Origin: Trifolium pratense
Lineage: Eukaryota > Streptophyta > Magnoliopsida > Fabales > Fabaceae
Direction: 5' to 3'
NCBI RefSeq assembly: GCF_020283565.1
Contig: NC_060059.1
Span: forward strand, 39,858,338-39,922,337
Length of the DNA stretch: 64,000 nucleotides
Part shown: positions 22,820 to 34,969 of the stretch, in pieces
How positions within the stretch are numbered: the stretch's first letter is position 1
Layout of the letters: each line of letters opens with the position of its first letter
Notes under the pieces: model-generated
The model's database searches: none
Told to the model about the DNA's origin: nothing
The model's input: the letters and a program-made list of their open reading frames with translations, nothing else
Position numbers and translations under genes: made by a program

Positions 22820-25062
22820 TGTAACGACCGTTTATTTTTGAATTATTAGTTATTATTATTTTATTTCGATTATTATGTGATTAATTATATTTTTGGTATG
22901 ATTAAGAATATTTTGGTCATTAATAGATTATTAGTTAATTGTGAGAGGTTAGACTAATTATAAGTGAGATAATTAATTAATTATGAGAATTAATGACTCT
23001 TAAGTGTTATTGGGCCTAAAATGTAAAATAACCATGTTATTAGTAAAATATTGGTTAGAAAGAATTAGTAGTATAATTAGGTTTTTAGTCATAAAAATAA
23101 AGAGAGAAAGAGAGGTAGAAAGAGAAAGTAGAAAATAAGAGTTTTAGAGACAAGATTAAGAGTAGAAGGGGAACTTGGAAATTGAAGAAGAAGGAGTAAA
23201 GATTCCAACTTTGATAAGGTAAGAGAGTAGTTGTTAAATTTATGAGAGATGATTCAAGAGAGGGGAGAAGGAATCCTTCTCCAATTCCCAAACTCTCTCA
23301 TCTCTAGGTTTGGGTTGGGTTGATGGAAATATAATTTTTTTTATGAAGTTTTGGTGATTGTTATATGAATCTACATATTCATTGATGTTAGTTGTATGAT
23401 TTAATCTGTGAAAAATGATCACTTGATGTTGTTGTTGTTGATTTTTACATGATTTTCATGAGTTTTGGTTCAAAAGTGTCAATTTGATGAATTTAAGTGA
23501 TTTTGAGGTTAATAAGCTATTTTTAAGTGCTTTTGAACTTATGTAAACTTGACCCATGTTTGGTATAATCTTTCTGTGCGAAATAAGTTGTTTTTGAGCA
23601 AATAAGCACTTCTGAAATAAGTTCCTGAAGCCAATTCGCGTTTTCTGCAAAATTATGCAGTTTATGGCCGCGTTGACTTTTTGCGTTGACTTTGACTTTT
23701 GTTGACTTTTTTATCCGGAACCTATTTTTCACAGTTTTTCGCGTAGATTCCGATTCCGGAACCCGTTTTATGAGATGAAGCTTGGTTTATACAGTTCACT
23801 TAAAAATTGCATACTTTCTAATATAATTTAATAAGGTTCGTATGCTTAAGTGGATCAAATTAATTGTTATTATTGAAGACTTAGTTTGGGCATACTTACA
23901 TGGTTTTGAACTGACGTTTATAAGTAAATTACCATGTATATGTTTGTGTATTATTTTCCTTTAATGAGAGATGAACAATTCATTTATTTAGTGATGATGT
24001 GAATTGTGTTCTATAATACGTAAATATAATACTATTGGATTGTGCATCCACTTTGATGATGATGTAGATAAATGATACTTGAGCATTCCAATCATTCGTA
24101 TTGTATGATGAGCAGATACTTTAGCTGCGGTTGAAAGTATAGCAGATATTTTAGTGGTGGCTAAAATATATGGATTCAGTTGGTCCAATAAATGATGATG
24201 AAATACTGCATGCATTAGTAATGCTAGGGGCATTGCATAAATGTGGCATTAGTTGCATTAGGTAATATGTGCACTTATGTGAGATGTTTGGTATTTGACA
24301 TAATTGATCTGTGTACTTATAACTATTTGAATATTTATAAATCTTTGATTCTATGATGACTATGATGGTATGAAAATATTGGATAAGTTAGATAGAAATA
24401 TTTAATTGAGTAGTATATGTGTTGTCTATTTAAGTGTATAGTATGCGTACTTTTGCACTTGTATGAATTTCATAACTAACTCTCTGTTGTTTGTAATTGC
24501 TGGACCTTTGGGGGTCCAGAGTTGCAGGTTGAGAACCTTGAGCCTCATATCTAGTCGCGCCGCTTTATTGCTTCTAGTTCTTTTGGTGAGAGGATAGCTT
24601 TAGGCTACTCCGCTTTAGGCTACTCCTATTTTGTTTAGTACCTAGATTACCCGAGTCTTAGTCTAGATGCTCTGATACTTGTACCACCTTAGGATTCATC
24701 TTTTGTCGCTTATGATGTCCGAAATTATGTATAGGAGCCTTATGCCGAAATTATTTTGTTATTCGGATGACTGTATTACTACTATGACTGTGATACCTAT
24801 GCATGTTTGGATTAGACTGTTGAACTAATGTCTTTGGATATTATGAATATGCATGATTTCAAAGTATTTATTTTATGAGATATGAACTTGCTCTTATTTG
24901 ATAGAAGAATAGGACAGGTTTTATATGATTCCGCTGCAATATTAATATATGTTAAGTATGCATGTTATGTGTTTTAATATTTTAAATGTAATACTCTGAT
25001 TAATGCTATGCATTTGTACCATATATTTAATTAGCGTGTGTAGTATTAGTTAGGGTGTTACA
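22820..25062 (+). repeat. 5' LTR (2,243 bp) of the gypsy element
   Basis: TG...CA-bounded LTR with a near-palindromic 'ggacctttgggggtcc' at 24504-24519. The last 1.2 kb is rich in ATG/TGA-containing AT sequence. Its minus-strand reading frames recur unchanged in the right LTR, which supports near-identity. Confidence 0.95.
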
Positions 25063-25066
25063 ATAG

Positions 25067-25078
25067 TGGTATCAGAGC
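25067..25078 (+). other. Primer-binding site (initiator tRNA-Met type)
   Basis: tggtatcagagc, complementary to the 3' end of plant initiator tRNA-Met, starts four bases after the LTR end. Confidence 0.9.
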
Positions 25079-25196
25079 AAGGTCGATCCATCTCGGATCA
25101 AGTAGGCATAGAACATCTTCGTGTGTAACAAGTGTAGGAAACACTGTTCATGCTTTTAGTTCTAATGGTTGTTTGGATGGTTGATTGTACAGGAAG

Positions 25197-28100
25197 ATGT
25201 CTAAGAGGATGATTGTGGATGCCTTGGCTAATATGGCCAATGCCATTGCACAGGATGCAGACAATCGGACTGCGGAAAGAGTAGCACAAGAGAACCGAAC
25301 AGGTAATGAAGATGAGTTAAGGCTCGAGAGATTCTTGAAGAATCAACCATCTACTTTTGCTGGAGGATACGATCCAGAGGGATCTCAGAAGTGGTTAGAG
25401 GATGTTGAGAGGATATTTAAGGTCATGAGATGCACTGAGGAACAGAAAGTTGTTTTGGGTACTTATATGCTAAGAGAAGAAGCCGACCATTGGTGGGATA
25501 ATGCAAGTCAGAGACTTGGAGTTGGAGGTGTTGTGGTTACTTGGGCAATGTTCAAGAGAGAATTTTTGATCAAGTATTTTCCAGCTGATGTGAAGAATAG
25601 AAAAGTGATTGAGTTTATGGAGTTGAAACAAGGTAACATGTCTGTTGCAGAGTATGCCGTCAAGTTTCAATCCTTGTGTAGGTTCGCACCACACTACAAC
25701 ACTGTTGAGGCTGAGCATGATAAGTGTGTGAAGTTTGAGAGTGGTTTGAGGCCTGAGATTAAGCATTTGATCGGATTTTCTGAGATTAGAGACTTTCCAA
25801 CGTTGGTAAACAAGAGTCGTATATGTGATGAAGATGGAAAAGCTAGAGCGAACCACTACAAGATGGCTAATGAAAAGAAAGGCAAGGATGGGAACCGTTG
25901 GAAACCTTATGACAACAAGGGAAAAAGGAAAGGTGAAAGTAGTGGAAAGAAAACTGCTAGGAATTATGATAAGGAGAAAGTTAAGTGCTATAGGTGTGGA
26001 GGATTTGGTCACAAATCTTTTGAGTGCAAGAAAAATGTTGTATGCTTTAACTGCAATGAAGAAGGTCACAAGAGCCCGGAATGTAAGAAGCCTAAGAAGA
26101 ATGGTGGAAAGGTCTTTGCTTTGGATGGTGGTGACGCGAATGTGACAGATAACCTTATCAGAGGTACGTGTTTCATTCATGATACTCCTTTACGTGCCAT
26201 CATTGATACTGGAGCTACACATTCCTTTATTTCTATCTGGTGTATGAAGCGTCTTAATCTAGAAACTACTGTTATGTCGAAATGCATGGTAATAGAAACG
26301 CCGGCTAGTGATTCGATTACGACTAAGCTTGTATGTGTTAACTGTCCGGTAACTGTTTTCGGTAGACATTTTGGTATGGACCTTGTATGTATTCCTTTGA
26401 GTAACGTGGACGTGATTTTTGGTATGAATTGGCTTGAGTTTAATCGAGTTCATATTAACTGTTGTACTAAGACAGTAATTTTCCCTAAACCGGATGAGAG
26501 TCCGAAACCAAACCTTATGGGTAGTAGTGAAGTGATTAGATCCTTGAAGGAGCACGCAGAAATGTTTGTCATGATTGCCTCACTGAAGCTAGTAGGGGAG
26601 TCAGAAGTGAGTCAATTACCTGTTGTTTGTGATTTCCCGGACGTTTTTCCTGAAGATGTATCAGATTTACCACCTGAGAGGGAGGTTGAGTTTAGTATTG
26701 AAGTAGTGCCTGGTACTAGTCCGATATCTATGGCGCCGTATAGAATGTCAGCATCAGAGTTAGAGCAATTAAAGAAACAGTTGGAGGAGCTTTTGGAAAA
26801 GAAATTTATTAGACCCAGTGTATCACCTTGGGGTGCACCGGTACTTTTGGTAAAGAAGAAGGATGGAAGCATGAGGCTATGCATAGATTATCGACAGTTG
26901 AACAAAGTGACAATCAAAAATAAGTATCCGTTGCCGAGGATAGATGACCTGATGGATCAATTAGTGGGTGCTTGTGTGTTCAGTAAGATCGACTTAAGAT
27001 CGGGGTATCACCAGATTCGGGTTAAAGCGGAGGATATTCCGAAGACAGCTTTTCGAACGAGATACGACCATTATGAGTACTCAGTTATGCCATTTGGTGT
27101 AACCAACGCGCCAGGTGTTTTCATGGAATATATGAATCGAATATTTCATCCATATTTGGATAGATTTGTTGTGGTATTCATCGATGATATTTTGGTTTAC
27201 TCAAAAACAGAAGAAGAACATGCCGAACACTTGAGAATTGTGTTGAAGACGTTGCAAGAAAAGAAGCTTTATGCGAAGTTGTCGAAGTGTGATTTTTGGC
27301 TAAAAAAAGTGAGTTTTCTTGGACATGTCATATCAAGTGGAGGAATATCAGTTGATCCTTCTAAGATTGATGCTGTTTTGAAGTGGGGAACTCCAGAGTC
27401 AGTTTTTGAGATAAGGAGCTTTCTTGGTTTGGCCGGATATTACCGGAGGTTTATTGAAGGCTTTTCAAAGTTAGCTTTACCGTTAACCCAATTGACTCGG
27501 AAAGGTCGAGCTTTCGTATGGGACGATACTTGTGAGAAAAGTTTCCAAGAGTTGAAGAGAAGGTTGACTACTGCACCAGTTTTAATTTTGCCAAAGCCGA
27601 ATGAACCGTTTGTTGTTTATTGTGATGCTTCGTTGATGGGGTTAGGAGGAGTTCTTATGCAGAATGGGCAAGTGGTTGCTTATGCTTCTAGACAGTTGAA
27701 AGTACATGAGAAGAACTACCCGACACATGATCTTGAGCTAGCCGCTGTGGTGTTTGTTTTGAAGATTTGGAGGCACTATCTTTATGGTTCTAGATTTGAG
27801 GTTTTTAGTGATCATAAAAGTTTAAAGTATTTATTTGATCAAAAGGAGTTGAACATGAGGCAGAGACGTTGGTTGGAATTTTTGAAGGACTACGACTTCG
27901 AATTAAGTTATCATCCAGGTAAAGCGAACGTCGTAGCAGATGCTTTAAGTAGAAAATCTTTGTACATGTCAACCCTGATGGCAAAGGAATTAGATTTGAT
28001 CGAACAGTTTAGAGACCTCAGTTTGGTTTGTGAAATAACGCCAAGTAGTGTCAAGTTGGGGATGTTGAAGCTTACTAATGATTTTCTTGTTGAAGTGAAG

Positions 28101-29573
28101 AATGGTCAAAAAGAAGATTTGAGTTTAGTGGATCGTCTGGTATTGATTAATCAAGGCAAAGAAGTTGATTTCAAGGTTGATGAGAATGGGATTATAAGAT
28201 TTCGGGAAAGGATATGTGTACCTGACATACCTGAGTTGAAAAAGAGAATTCTAGAGGAAGGACATCGGAGTGGGTTAAGTATTCATCCCGGAGCTACAAA
28301 GATGTACCAAGATTTGAAAAAATTGTTTTGGTGGCCAAGTATGAAGAAAGAGATTGCCGAGTTTGTTTATGCTTGTTTGATTTGTCAGAAATCCAAAGTG
28401 GAACATCAGAAACCTTCTGGATTATTACAACCTATGTTTGTACCAGAGTGGAAATGGGATAGCATTGCAATGGATTTTGTAAGTGGTTTGCCAAGGACCG
28501 TGAAGGGAAATGATTCGATATGGGTGATTGTGGATAGGTTGACTAAGTCTGCACATTTTATTGCTTTTAAGACGGGAACCTCGATTCCTAAGCTAGCTGA
28601 AATGTATGTTGATCAGATTGTGAGACTGCATGGTGTACCTTCGAGTATAGTGTCAGATAGAGACCCGAGGTTTACATCTAGATTTTGGGAGAGTTTACAA
28701 GAAGCCGTTGGTACTAAGTTGAGAATGAGTTCGGCGTATCACCCTCAGACGGATGGTCAATCGGAAAGAACCATTCAATCTTTAGAAGATTTGTTGAGAG
28801 CTTGTGTGCTAGAAAATGGAGGAAGTTGGGATTCCTGGCTATCTTTGATTGAATTCACATATAATAATAGTTTTCATGCAAGTATTGGAATGGCACCTTT
28901 CGAAGCTTTGTATGGTAGAAGGTGTCGAACACCGTTGTGTTGGCATGAATCGGGAGAAAGTGTTGTGCTAGGACCAGAATTAGTTCAACAAACAACGGAA
29001 AAGATTAAGATGATACAAGAAAAGATGAAGGCATCTCAAAGTAGACAAAAGAGCTATCACGACAAGAAGAGGAAGAATGTAGAGTTTAACGAAGGGGATC
29101 ATGTTTTCTTGAGAGTTTCACCTACTACTGGTATTGGACGTGCTTTGAGGTCGAGAAAGTTGACACCAAGATTTATTGGACCTTATCAGATTCTTGGAAG
29201 AGTGGGAAAAGTGGCTTATCGGATTGCTTTACCGCCATCATTATCAAATCTACACAATGTTTTTCATGTATCGCAATTACGGAAGTATGTCCCGGATCCG
29301 ACTCATGTAATAGAAGTAGATGATGTCCAAGTGAGAGAGAATCTGACGGTTGAGACTATACCTTTGCGGATTGAAGGAAGACAAGTAAAAAAGCTAAGGA
29401 ATAAGGAAATTGCATCGGTCAAAGTTGTTTGGGGAGGACCGGCGGGTGAGAGTGCAACATGGGAGCTTGAGGATGACATGAAGAAGTCTTACCCGGAATT
29501 GTTTCTAGGTAATTTTCGAGGGCGAAAATCCTTTTTTAAGGGGGGTAGAGTTGTAACGACCGTTTATTTTTGA
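25197..29573 (+). CDS. Ty3/gypsy Gag-Pol polyprotein (1,458 aa)
   Basis: One open frame from the first ATG at 25197. Domains in order: retrotransposon Gag (about residues 50-210, with a WLEDVERIF motif); two CCHC zinc knuckles ([14 protein letters not shown] at Cys264, then [14 protein letters not shown]); aspartic protease ([10 protein letters not shown], Asp337); reverse transcriptase with FIDD active site (Asp663-Asp664); RNase H ([13 protein letters not shown]); integrase zinc finger (His1030, CLICQ) and catalytic DDE core ([10 protein letters not shown], Asp1113; [16 protein letters not shown]); and a C-terminal chromodomain-like segment (about 1405-1445, [18 protein letters not shown]). 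It has no frameshift or stop. The stop codon lies 20 bases inside the right LTR, so the last residues are LTR-encoded. This is typical of single-ORF plant chromoviruses. Confidence 0.96.
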   Translation: MSKRMIVDALANMANAIAQDADNRTAERVAQENRTGNEDELRLERFLKNQPSTFAGGYDPEGSQKWLEDVERIFKVMRCTEEQKVVLGTYMLREEADHWWDNASQRLGVGGVVVTWAMFKREFLIKYFPADVKNRKVIEFMELKQGNMSVAEYAVKFQSLCRFAPHYNTVEAEHDKCVKFESGLRPEIKHLIGFSEIRDFPTLVNKSRICDEDGKARANHYKMANEKKGKDGNRWKPYDNKGKRKGESSGKKTARNYDKEKVKCYRCGGFGHKSFECKKNVVCFNCNEEGHKSPECKKPKKNGGKVFALDGGDANVTDNLIRGTCFIHDTPLRAIIDTGATHSFISIWCMKRLNLETTVMSKCMVIETPASDSITTKLVCVNCPVTVFGRHFGMDLVCIPLSNVDVIFGMNWLEFNRVHINCCTKTVIFPKPDESPKPNLMGSSEVIRSLKEHAEMFVMIASLKLVGESEVSQLPVVCDFPDVFPEDVSDLPPEREVEFSIEVVPGTSPISMAPYRMSASELEQLKKQLEELLEKKFIRPSVSPWGAPVLLVKKKDGSMRLCIDYRQLNKVTIKNKYPLPRIDDLMDQLVGACVFSKIDLRSGYHQIRVKAEDIPKTAFRTRYDHYEYSVMPFGVTNAPGVFMEYMNRIFHPYLDRFVVVFIDDILVYSKTEEEHAEHLRIVLKTLQEKKLYAKLSKCDFWLKKVSFLGHVISSGGISVDPSKIDAVLKWGTPESVFEIRSFLGLAGYYRRFIEGFSKLALPLTQLTRKGRAFVWDDTCEKSFQELKRRLTTAPVLILPKPNEPFVVYCDASLMGLGGVLMQNGQVVAYASRQLKVHEKNYPTHDLELAAVVFVLKIWRHYLYGSRFEVFSDHKSLKYLFDQKELNMRQRRWLEFLKDYDFELSYHPGKANVVADALSRKSLYMSTLMAKELDLIEQFRDLSLVCEITPSSVKLGMLKLTNDFLVEVKNGQKEDLSLVDRLVLINQGKEVDFKVDENGIIRFRERICVPDIPELKKRILEEGHRSGLSIHPGATKMYQDLKKLFWWPSMKKEIAEFVYACLICQKSKVEHQKPSGLLQPMFVPEWKWDSIAMDFVSGLPRTVKGNDSIWVIVDRLTKSAHFIAFKTGTSIPKLAEMYVDQIVRLHGVPSSIVSDRDPRFTSRFWESLQEAVGTKLRMSSAYHPQTDGQSERTIQSLEDLLRACVLENGGSWDSWLSLIEFTYNNSFHASIGMAPFEALYGRRCRTPLCWHESGESVVLGPELVQQTTEKIKMIQEKMKASQSRQKSYHDKKRKNVEFNEGDHVFLRVSPTTGIGRALRSRKLTPRFIGPYQILGRVGKVAYRIALPPSLSNLHNVFHVSQLRKYVPDPTHVIEVDDVQVRENLTVETIPLRIEGRQVKKLRNKEIASVKVVWGGPAGESATWELEDDMKKSYPELFLGNFRGRKSFFKGGRVVTTVYF
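29539..29551 (+). other. Polypurine tract of the gypsy element
   Basis: aaggggggtagagt directly precedes the 3' LTR. This is the expected plus-strand priming site, and it lies inside the coding frame. Confidence 0.8.
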
Positions 29574-31794
29574 ATTATTAGTTATTATTATTTTATTTCG
29601 ATTATTATGTGATTAATTATATTTTTGGTATGATTAAGAATATTTTGGTCATTAATAGATTATTAGTTAATTGTGAGAGGTTAGACTAATTATAAGTGAG
29701 ATAATTAATTAATTATGAGAATTAATGACTCTTAAGTGTTATTGGGCCTAAAATGTAAAATAACCATGTTATTAGTAAAATATTGGTTAGAAAGAATTAG
29801 TAGTATAATTAGGTTTTTAGTCATAAAAATAAAGAGAGAAAGAGAGGTAGAAAGAGAAAGTAGAAAATAAGAGTTTTAGAGACAAGATTAAGAGTAGAAG
29901 GGGAACTTGGAAATTGAAGAAGAAGGAGTAAAGATTCCAACTTTGATAAGGTAAGAGAGTAGTTGTTAAATTTATGAGAGATGATTCAAGAGAGGGGAGA
30001 AGGAATCCTTCTCCAATTCCCAAACTCTCTCATCTCTAGGTTTGGGTTGGGTTGATGGAAATATAATTTTTTTTATGAAGTTTTGGTGATTGTTATATGA
30101 ATCTACATATTCATTGATGTTAGTTGTATGATTTAATCTGTGAAAAATGATCACTTGATGTTGTTGTTGTTGATTTTTACATGATTTTCATGAGTTTTGG
30201 TTCAAAAGTGTCAATTTGATGAATTTAAGTGATTTTGAGGTTAATAAGCTATTTTTAAGTGCTTTTGAACTTATGTAAACTTGACCCATGTTTGGTATAA
30301 TCTTTCTGTGCGAAATAAGTTGTTTTTGAGCAAATAAGCACTTCTGAAATAAGTTCCTGAAGCCAATTCGCGTTTTCTGCAAAATTATGCAGTTTATGGC
30401 CGCGTTGACTTTTTGCGTTGACTTTGACTTTTGTTGACTTTTTTATCCGGAACCTATTTTTCACAGTTTTTCGCGTAGATTCCGATTCCGGAACCCGTTT
30501 TATGAGATGAAGCTTGGTTTATACAGTTCACTTAAAAATTGCATACTTTCTAATATAATTTAATAAGGTTCGTATGCTTAAGTGGATCAAATTAATTGTT
30601 ATTATTGAAGACTTAGTTTGGGCATACTTACATGGTTTTGAACTGACGTTTATAAGTAAATTACCATGTATATGTTTGTGTATTATTTTCCTTTAATGAG
30701 AGATGAACAATTCATTTATTTAGTGATGATGTGAATTGTGTTCTATAATACGTAAATATAATACTATTGGATTGTGCATCCACTTTGATGATGATGTAGA
30801 TAAATGATACTTGAGCATTCCAATCATTCGTATTGTATGATGAGCAGATACTTTAGCTGCGGTTGAAAGTATAGCAGATATTTTAGTGGTGGCTAAAATA
30901 TATGGATTCAGTTGGTCCAATAAATGATGATGAAATACTGCATGCATTAGTAATGCTAGGGGCATTGCATAAATGTGGCATTAGTTGCATTAGGTAATAT
31001 GTGCACTTATGTGAGATGTTTGGTATTTGACATAATTGATCTGTGTACTTATAACTATTTGAATATTTATAAATCTTTGATTCTATGATGACTATGATGG
31101 TATGAAAATATTGGATAAGTTAGATAGAAATATTTAATTGAGTAGTATATGTGTTGTCTATTTAAGTGTATAGTATGCGTACTTTTGCACTTGTATGAAT
31201 TTCATAACTAACTCTCTGTTGTTTGTAATTGCTGGACCTTTGGGGGTCCAGAGTTGCAGGTTGAGAACCTTGAGCCTCATATCTAGTCGCGCCGCTTTAT
31301 TGCTTCTAGTTCTTTTGGTGAGAGGATAGCTTTAGGCTACTCCGCTTTAGGCTACTCCTATTTTGTTTAGTACCTAGATTACCCGAGTCTTAGTCTAGAT
31401 GCTCTGATACTTGTACCACCTTAGGATTCATCTTTTGTCGCTTATGATGTCCGAAATTATGTATAGGAGCCTTATGCCGAAATTATTTTGTTATTCGGAT
31501 GACTGTATTACTACTATGACTGTGATACCTATGCATGTTTGGATTAGACTGTTGAACTAATGTCTTTGGATATTATGAATATGCATGATTTCAAAGTATT
31601 TATTTTATGAGATATGAACTTGCTCTTATTTGATAGAAGAATAGGACAGGTTTTATATGATTCCGCTGCAATATTAATATATGTTAAGTATGCATGTTAT
31701 GTGTTTTAATATTTTAAATGTAATACTCTGATTAATGCTATGCATTTGTACCATATATTTAATTAGCGTGTGTAGTATTAGTTAGGGTGTTACA
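29552..31794 (+). repeat. 3' LTR (2,243 bp) of the gypsy element
   Basis: Copy of 22820-25062, offset exactly 6,732 bp, followed by the GATGC duplication at 31795-31799. Confidence 0.95.
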
Positions 31795-31799
31795 GATGC

Positions 31800-31824
31800 T
31801 AGTGGAACTCTATTTTCTAGATAA
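31800..31824 (+). pseudogene. C-terminal codons of the interrupted RNase H-like relic
   Basis: After removing the gypsy element and one copy of GATGC, the frame used for CADYLVKIGA (22720-22819) continues through gct agt gga act to a TAA stop at 31822-31824. The insertion therefore lies about eight codons before the stop. Beyond this point nothing coding is seen until about 32260. Confidence 0.7.
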
Positions 31825-32261
31825 TTTTCTTATTTGTCTTTTCTTTCTTTTTTTTCATCTTGTACCCTAAGGAAGGTAAGGTTTTTGGTACATGGTTTAA
31901 AGGTAACTTTTATAGTCCTCATGTTTGACTCATAATGCTTTAAATTTTTTATAAAAGAGGGCAAATCTCAAGAGTACTCTTTTAATTCAATTGTAAATAA
32001 AAAATAATAATTATAAATAACATAAATAGCATAAAAAAATTGAGTCATAGGTTGTAATGTATGAAGACGTTGTAAAAATTCTTTTATCAATTTTAATTTA
32101 ATTTGAAATAACTATAACTAAAATATTTTTTTTTAAAAAAAAAAAAAAACTAGAACTAAAATTGAAGAAATGACCATGCACGAACAAATATCATGTTCAA
32201 CTAGGAGATCATTTTCGCAGTACTCAGCAGCAAAACTGAGCAAACATGTCAGCAATTTGCA
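31825..32261. other. AT-rich spacer between two RNase H-like relics
   Basis: T-rich sequence with 'cttgtaccctaaggaaggtaagg' near 31859 and an A-run at about 32133-32147. No gene seen. Confidence 0.4.
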
Positions 32262-33330
32262 ATGGTTTTGTGGTGTCTATGGAAATAACGTAACGAGAAA
32301 GTTTGGGAGGACATGATCAAGCCAATTAGCACGTCGATCAAATTGGCTATGGATATGTTTATGGATTGGTTGGCAGCGCAGGTACACAACCAGTGGCGGA
32401 ACTAGGGGAGGGCTGAGGCGGGCCGCGGCCCTCCCCCAAAAAATAGGAAATTACTAATATACCCTTGGTATTTTCATAAAATTACATATTTATAATACTT
32501 TATATATTTGTGAAGGTAAATTGGAACAGAAGCGCAAGGTTAGCCTAGATGGCAGAGGTTTCAATTCCTAATGCACTTGGAGGTGATGGTCATGGGTTCA
32601 AACCATGCCTTCCTTGGTTTTGCTTTTTTTTTTTTTTTCCTTTCAAAAATCAACTTTAACACACACCCTTGAGGATAAATGTCGTCTTAAACATGTAAAG
32701 ACATAATTTTGAGATTAATATTTTTCTTATGATATATCAATTCACAATTTTTATTTTTACCAAAAAAATAAAACACAATTATTTTTAATTTATTTAATCT
32801 GTGTCTAATTATTATCTTATATTTATTAATGAATAAATTTCAATCTAAATTTTTTTTATTGTCTAATTACGCAAGCATTAGTTCAAAGTCAATTATTGAT
32901 GATTTCAAGTCACTTGACATACGCAGTGTATTATTTTCTGGTATGTAATTTAATTTTTTAATCATCAAATTATTGCTTATTATGACTTAAATTTTTATAC
33001 GCAATATAAATTTTTTTATTTAATTTATATATTATAATTTTTTTTTATTTAATTTATATATTATAAATTTTTTTAACGGCCCACCCAAGAAAAAATTCCT
33101 AGTTCCGCCACTGTACACAACACAAGTAACATTAATCAAGTTGCAGCAACACAACGCAACTCCCTGTTAGATATACGTGGAGAAGGCATAATTTAACTAG
33201 TGGTGTGTAAACCAGCTGCAGGAAGACAAAAGGCTAATGGAACAATGGTAGAATGAGAACTTAAACAGACAAGTCCCGGTGCGAAGACAACCTACCCTCC
33301 AGATGACGACGAAGTTACCACCACATGGAT
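32262..33330 (+). pseudogene. Second LINE/RNase H-type relic, split by a hAT-like MITE
   Basis: The frame at 32262-32390 reads LWCLWK, a stop, then RNEKVWEDMIKP and LAMDMFMDWLAAQ. This resembles the WxxWKxRNxxVW motif and following helix that precede the RNase H domain in plant LINE-derived proteins. After the inserted element (32391-33113) similar low-quality coding continues to about 33330 (NINQVAATQRNSLLDIRGEG). No RNase H catalytic motif remains. It may be related to the relic ending at 31824, but the family call rests on a short motif. Confidence 0.4.
32391..33113. mobile_element. hAT-like MITE with internal tRNA-like module (copy 1, 723 bp)
   Basis: The perfect 16-bp terminal inverted repeat is cagtggcggaactagg / cctagttccgccactg. 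The 8-bp target duplication tacacaac (32383-32390 and 33114-33121) indicates the hAT superfamily. No transposase is encoded. The interior contains an A-box-like tagcctagatgg (32543-32554), a B-box-like gggttcaaacc (about 32594-32604) and then a T-run (32625-32638). A second, shorter copy lies at 43451-43981. Confidence 0.9.
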
Positions 33331-34044
33331 TGTTATTGTTTTCAATAACTATTGTTATTGCTATATGTCGAGAATCTAAATAAATCTCACATGGATTGTA
33401 TTATCATCTTGATCACACACACCAAATGAAGTATAACAATAAATAATGTCATTTCTACCATCATCAGGTCTCACTATATAGAAAAATGCTTTGTACATTG
33501 GCTCTACAATAACAGTAAATGAGGTACCAAAAGTTAGTTGCATTATGTTAATTTTTTTTTCTTCTTTACACAAGTTAAAATTTTAGTTAGTAATTAAGTT
33601 ATCTACATTAATTCCTCTAGCTGTACATAGTTAACCAAGTATTTTATCTTCGTAGTTTTGGTTTATTAGGCAAATTAATTAATTAATAAAAAGGTTGTCA
33701 AAAAAAATAAATTAATTAATTAAATGATTAATAACAGCTTGTCTCAAATGAATCACAATGATTGCAATGTGAATGAACCAAAAATCAAAGAACGTGAAGA
33801 ACCGGCAAAATACTAAGGTTAAACTATTTGGCCATATAGCATTTTGTTTTATAGCGGTGATCACAATAGAATAAATAACATATTCGGTGAATTTATTCAC
33901 CAAAACAAAATATTCGGTGGATTGGTATAGAGTATAAATGACATATGGTGTGTGTACTGTAGACTCAAATATTATCACATTGAGTTGTGGGCATGTGACA
34001 TTGAGTTGTGGGCATGTGAGTAATGTGCAAGAGTCGGTATCAGT
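33331..34044. other. Intergenic sequence, no gene recognised
   Basis: AT-rich with short frames on both strands, none with a motif I recognise. A 17-bp sequence (cattgagttgtgggcat) is duplicated in tandem around 33978-34016. Confidence 0.4.
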
Positions 34045-34525
34045 AATAAGTCTTATATTGAATAAAGAGTAATTTTTTTTATTACCAAGTCCATTGGACC
34101 GTCTAATCTAGTTCGGAATTAATGTTAATATCAAATGGTTTGAATTCCCTTCCGATCGAAGGTGCGGGGGATCGAGCTGTAATCCCCTATCAAGTTCAGC
34201 ATCAATCATCAATAGACCAAACTAACGCTTCGTATAAAGAGCAATTTTTATATCCACATAAAGATTTAGACATTATTTGGTCATATATAATAAGTCTTAT
34301 ATAGAGTAATTTTTTTTCATTACCAGTATCTGGTCCATTGGACCGTCTAATCTAATTCGGAATTAATGCTAGTATCAAATGGTTTGAATCCCCTCCCGAT
34401 TGAAGGTGCGGGGGATCAAACTGAATCCCCTATAAGTTCAGCATCAATCATCAATAGACCAAACTAACGTTCGTATAAAGAGCAATTTTTATATCCACAT
34501 AAAGATTTAGACATTCTTTGGTCAG
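34045..34525 (+). repeat. Tandem duplication, two units of about 240 bp
   Basis: Unit 1 (34045-34288) and unit 2 (34289-34525) share ataagtcttata, ccattggaccgtctaatct, gtgcgggggatc, gttcagcatcaatcatcaat and aagagcaatttttatatcca in the same order, with scattered substitutions and small indels. Each unit has a tRNA-like 'ggtttgaatccc'-type box, so the duplicated sequence may itself be an old SINE insertion. Confidence 0.85.
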
Positions 34526-34969
34526 ATATTAAATGATGTGACTGTTTCTCTTTTATCTTTTTTTTCAGTTGTATGTATGATGCACAAATATTTATCATTT
34601 GAAATATGCTATTTTTTTTTATTAAAGACAATTTGTTAGTATGTTAATTATTATGTTAGTTTTTTTATATTTTGCAATGATTTGAACACCCTGAGCTGAG
34701 GGCTTTAACTTGTAAGGGTATTTAGGGAAGATTCTGCCCATGATAAGAGGCGAGTGCTTTTTGGTAACCAAACTACTACTGTGTTGCTGAGTCAAGTAGC
34801 CTGGTCCCAATCACGTTCACAACCAAAGACTCCCTTCTATGGTCTCGGGTGCTAGTTTGCCAAACTATCAAACATGGCAACAACATTTGCACGCTGTGCT
34901 AGTGGTTTGAACTCTGGACCTTCAATTCTTTTAATCATTGGCTTAACTAGTTCAATCATTTGAGCCAGA
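34526..34969. other. Intergenic sequence with a possible SINE-like piece
   Basis: No gene. 'gctagtggtttgaactctggacc' near 34895-34920 resembles a Pol III A/B-box fragment. The rest is unremarkable. Confidence 0.35.

Larger units (their letters stand above)
22820..31794 (+). mobile_element. Intact Ty3/gypsy LTR retrotransposon (chromovirus-like), 8,975 bp
   Basis: The 2,243-bp LTRs at 22820-25062 and 29552-31794 have equal length, and no difference was seen in the stretches compared. The target duplication is GATGC (22815-22819 and 31795-31799). LTRs begin TGTAACGACC and end GTTACA. The primer-binding site tggtatcagagc is at 25067-25078 and the purine tract aaggggggtagag is directly before the right LTR. 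The interior encodes one uninterrupted polyprotein. The domain order protease-RT-RNase H-integrase and a C-terminal chromodomain-like stretch fit the Tekay/Del lineage (inference). Everything needed for autonomy appears present, so this may still be active. Confidence 0.96.

Noticed and set aside
23085..24233. Minus-strand frames in the gypsy LTRs (same frames at 29817-30965)
   Set aside because: They recur only because the two LTRs are identical. None shows a protein motif.
25185..25196. Four codons before the gypsy ATG as the polyprotein start
   Set aside because: The open frame there begins with TTG. The first ATG, at 25197, is the plausible start.
25470..26180. A 236-codon minus-strand frame opposite the gypsy Gag region
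   Set aside because: It is antisense to a coding sequence with clear domains, has no motif of its own, and is explained by codon bias of the real frame.
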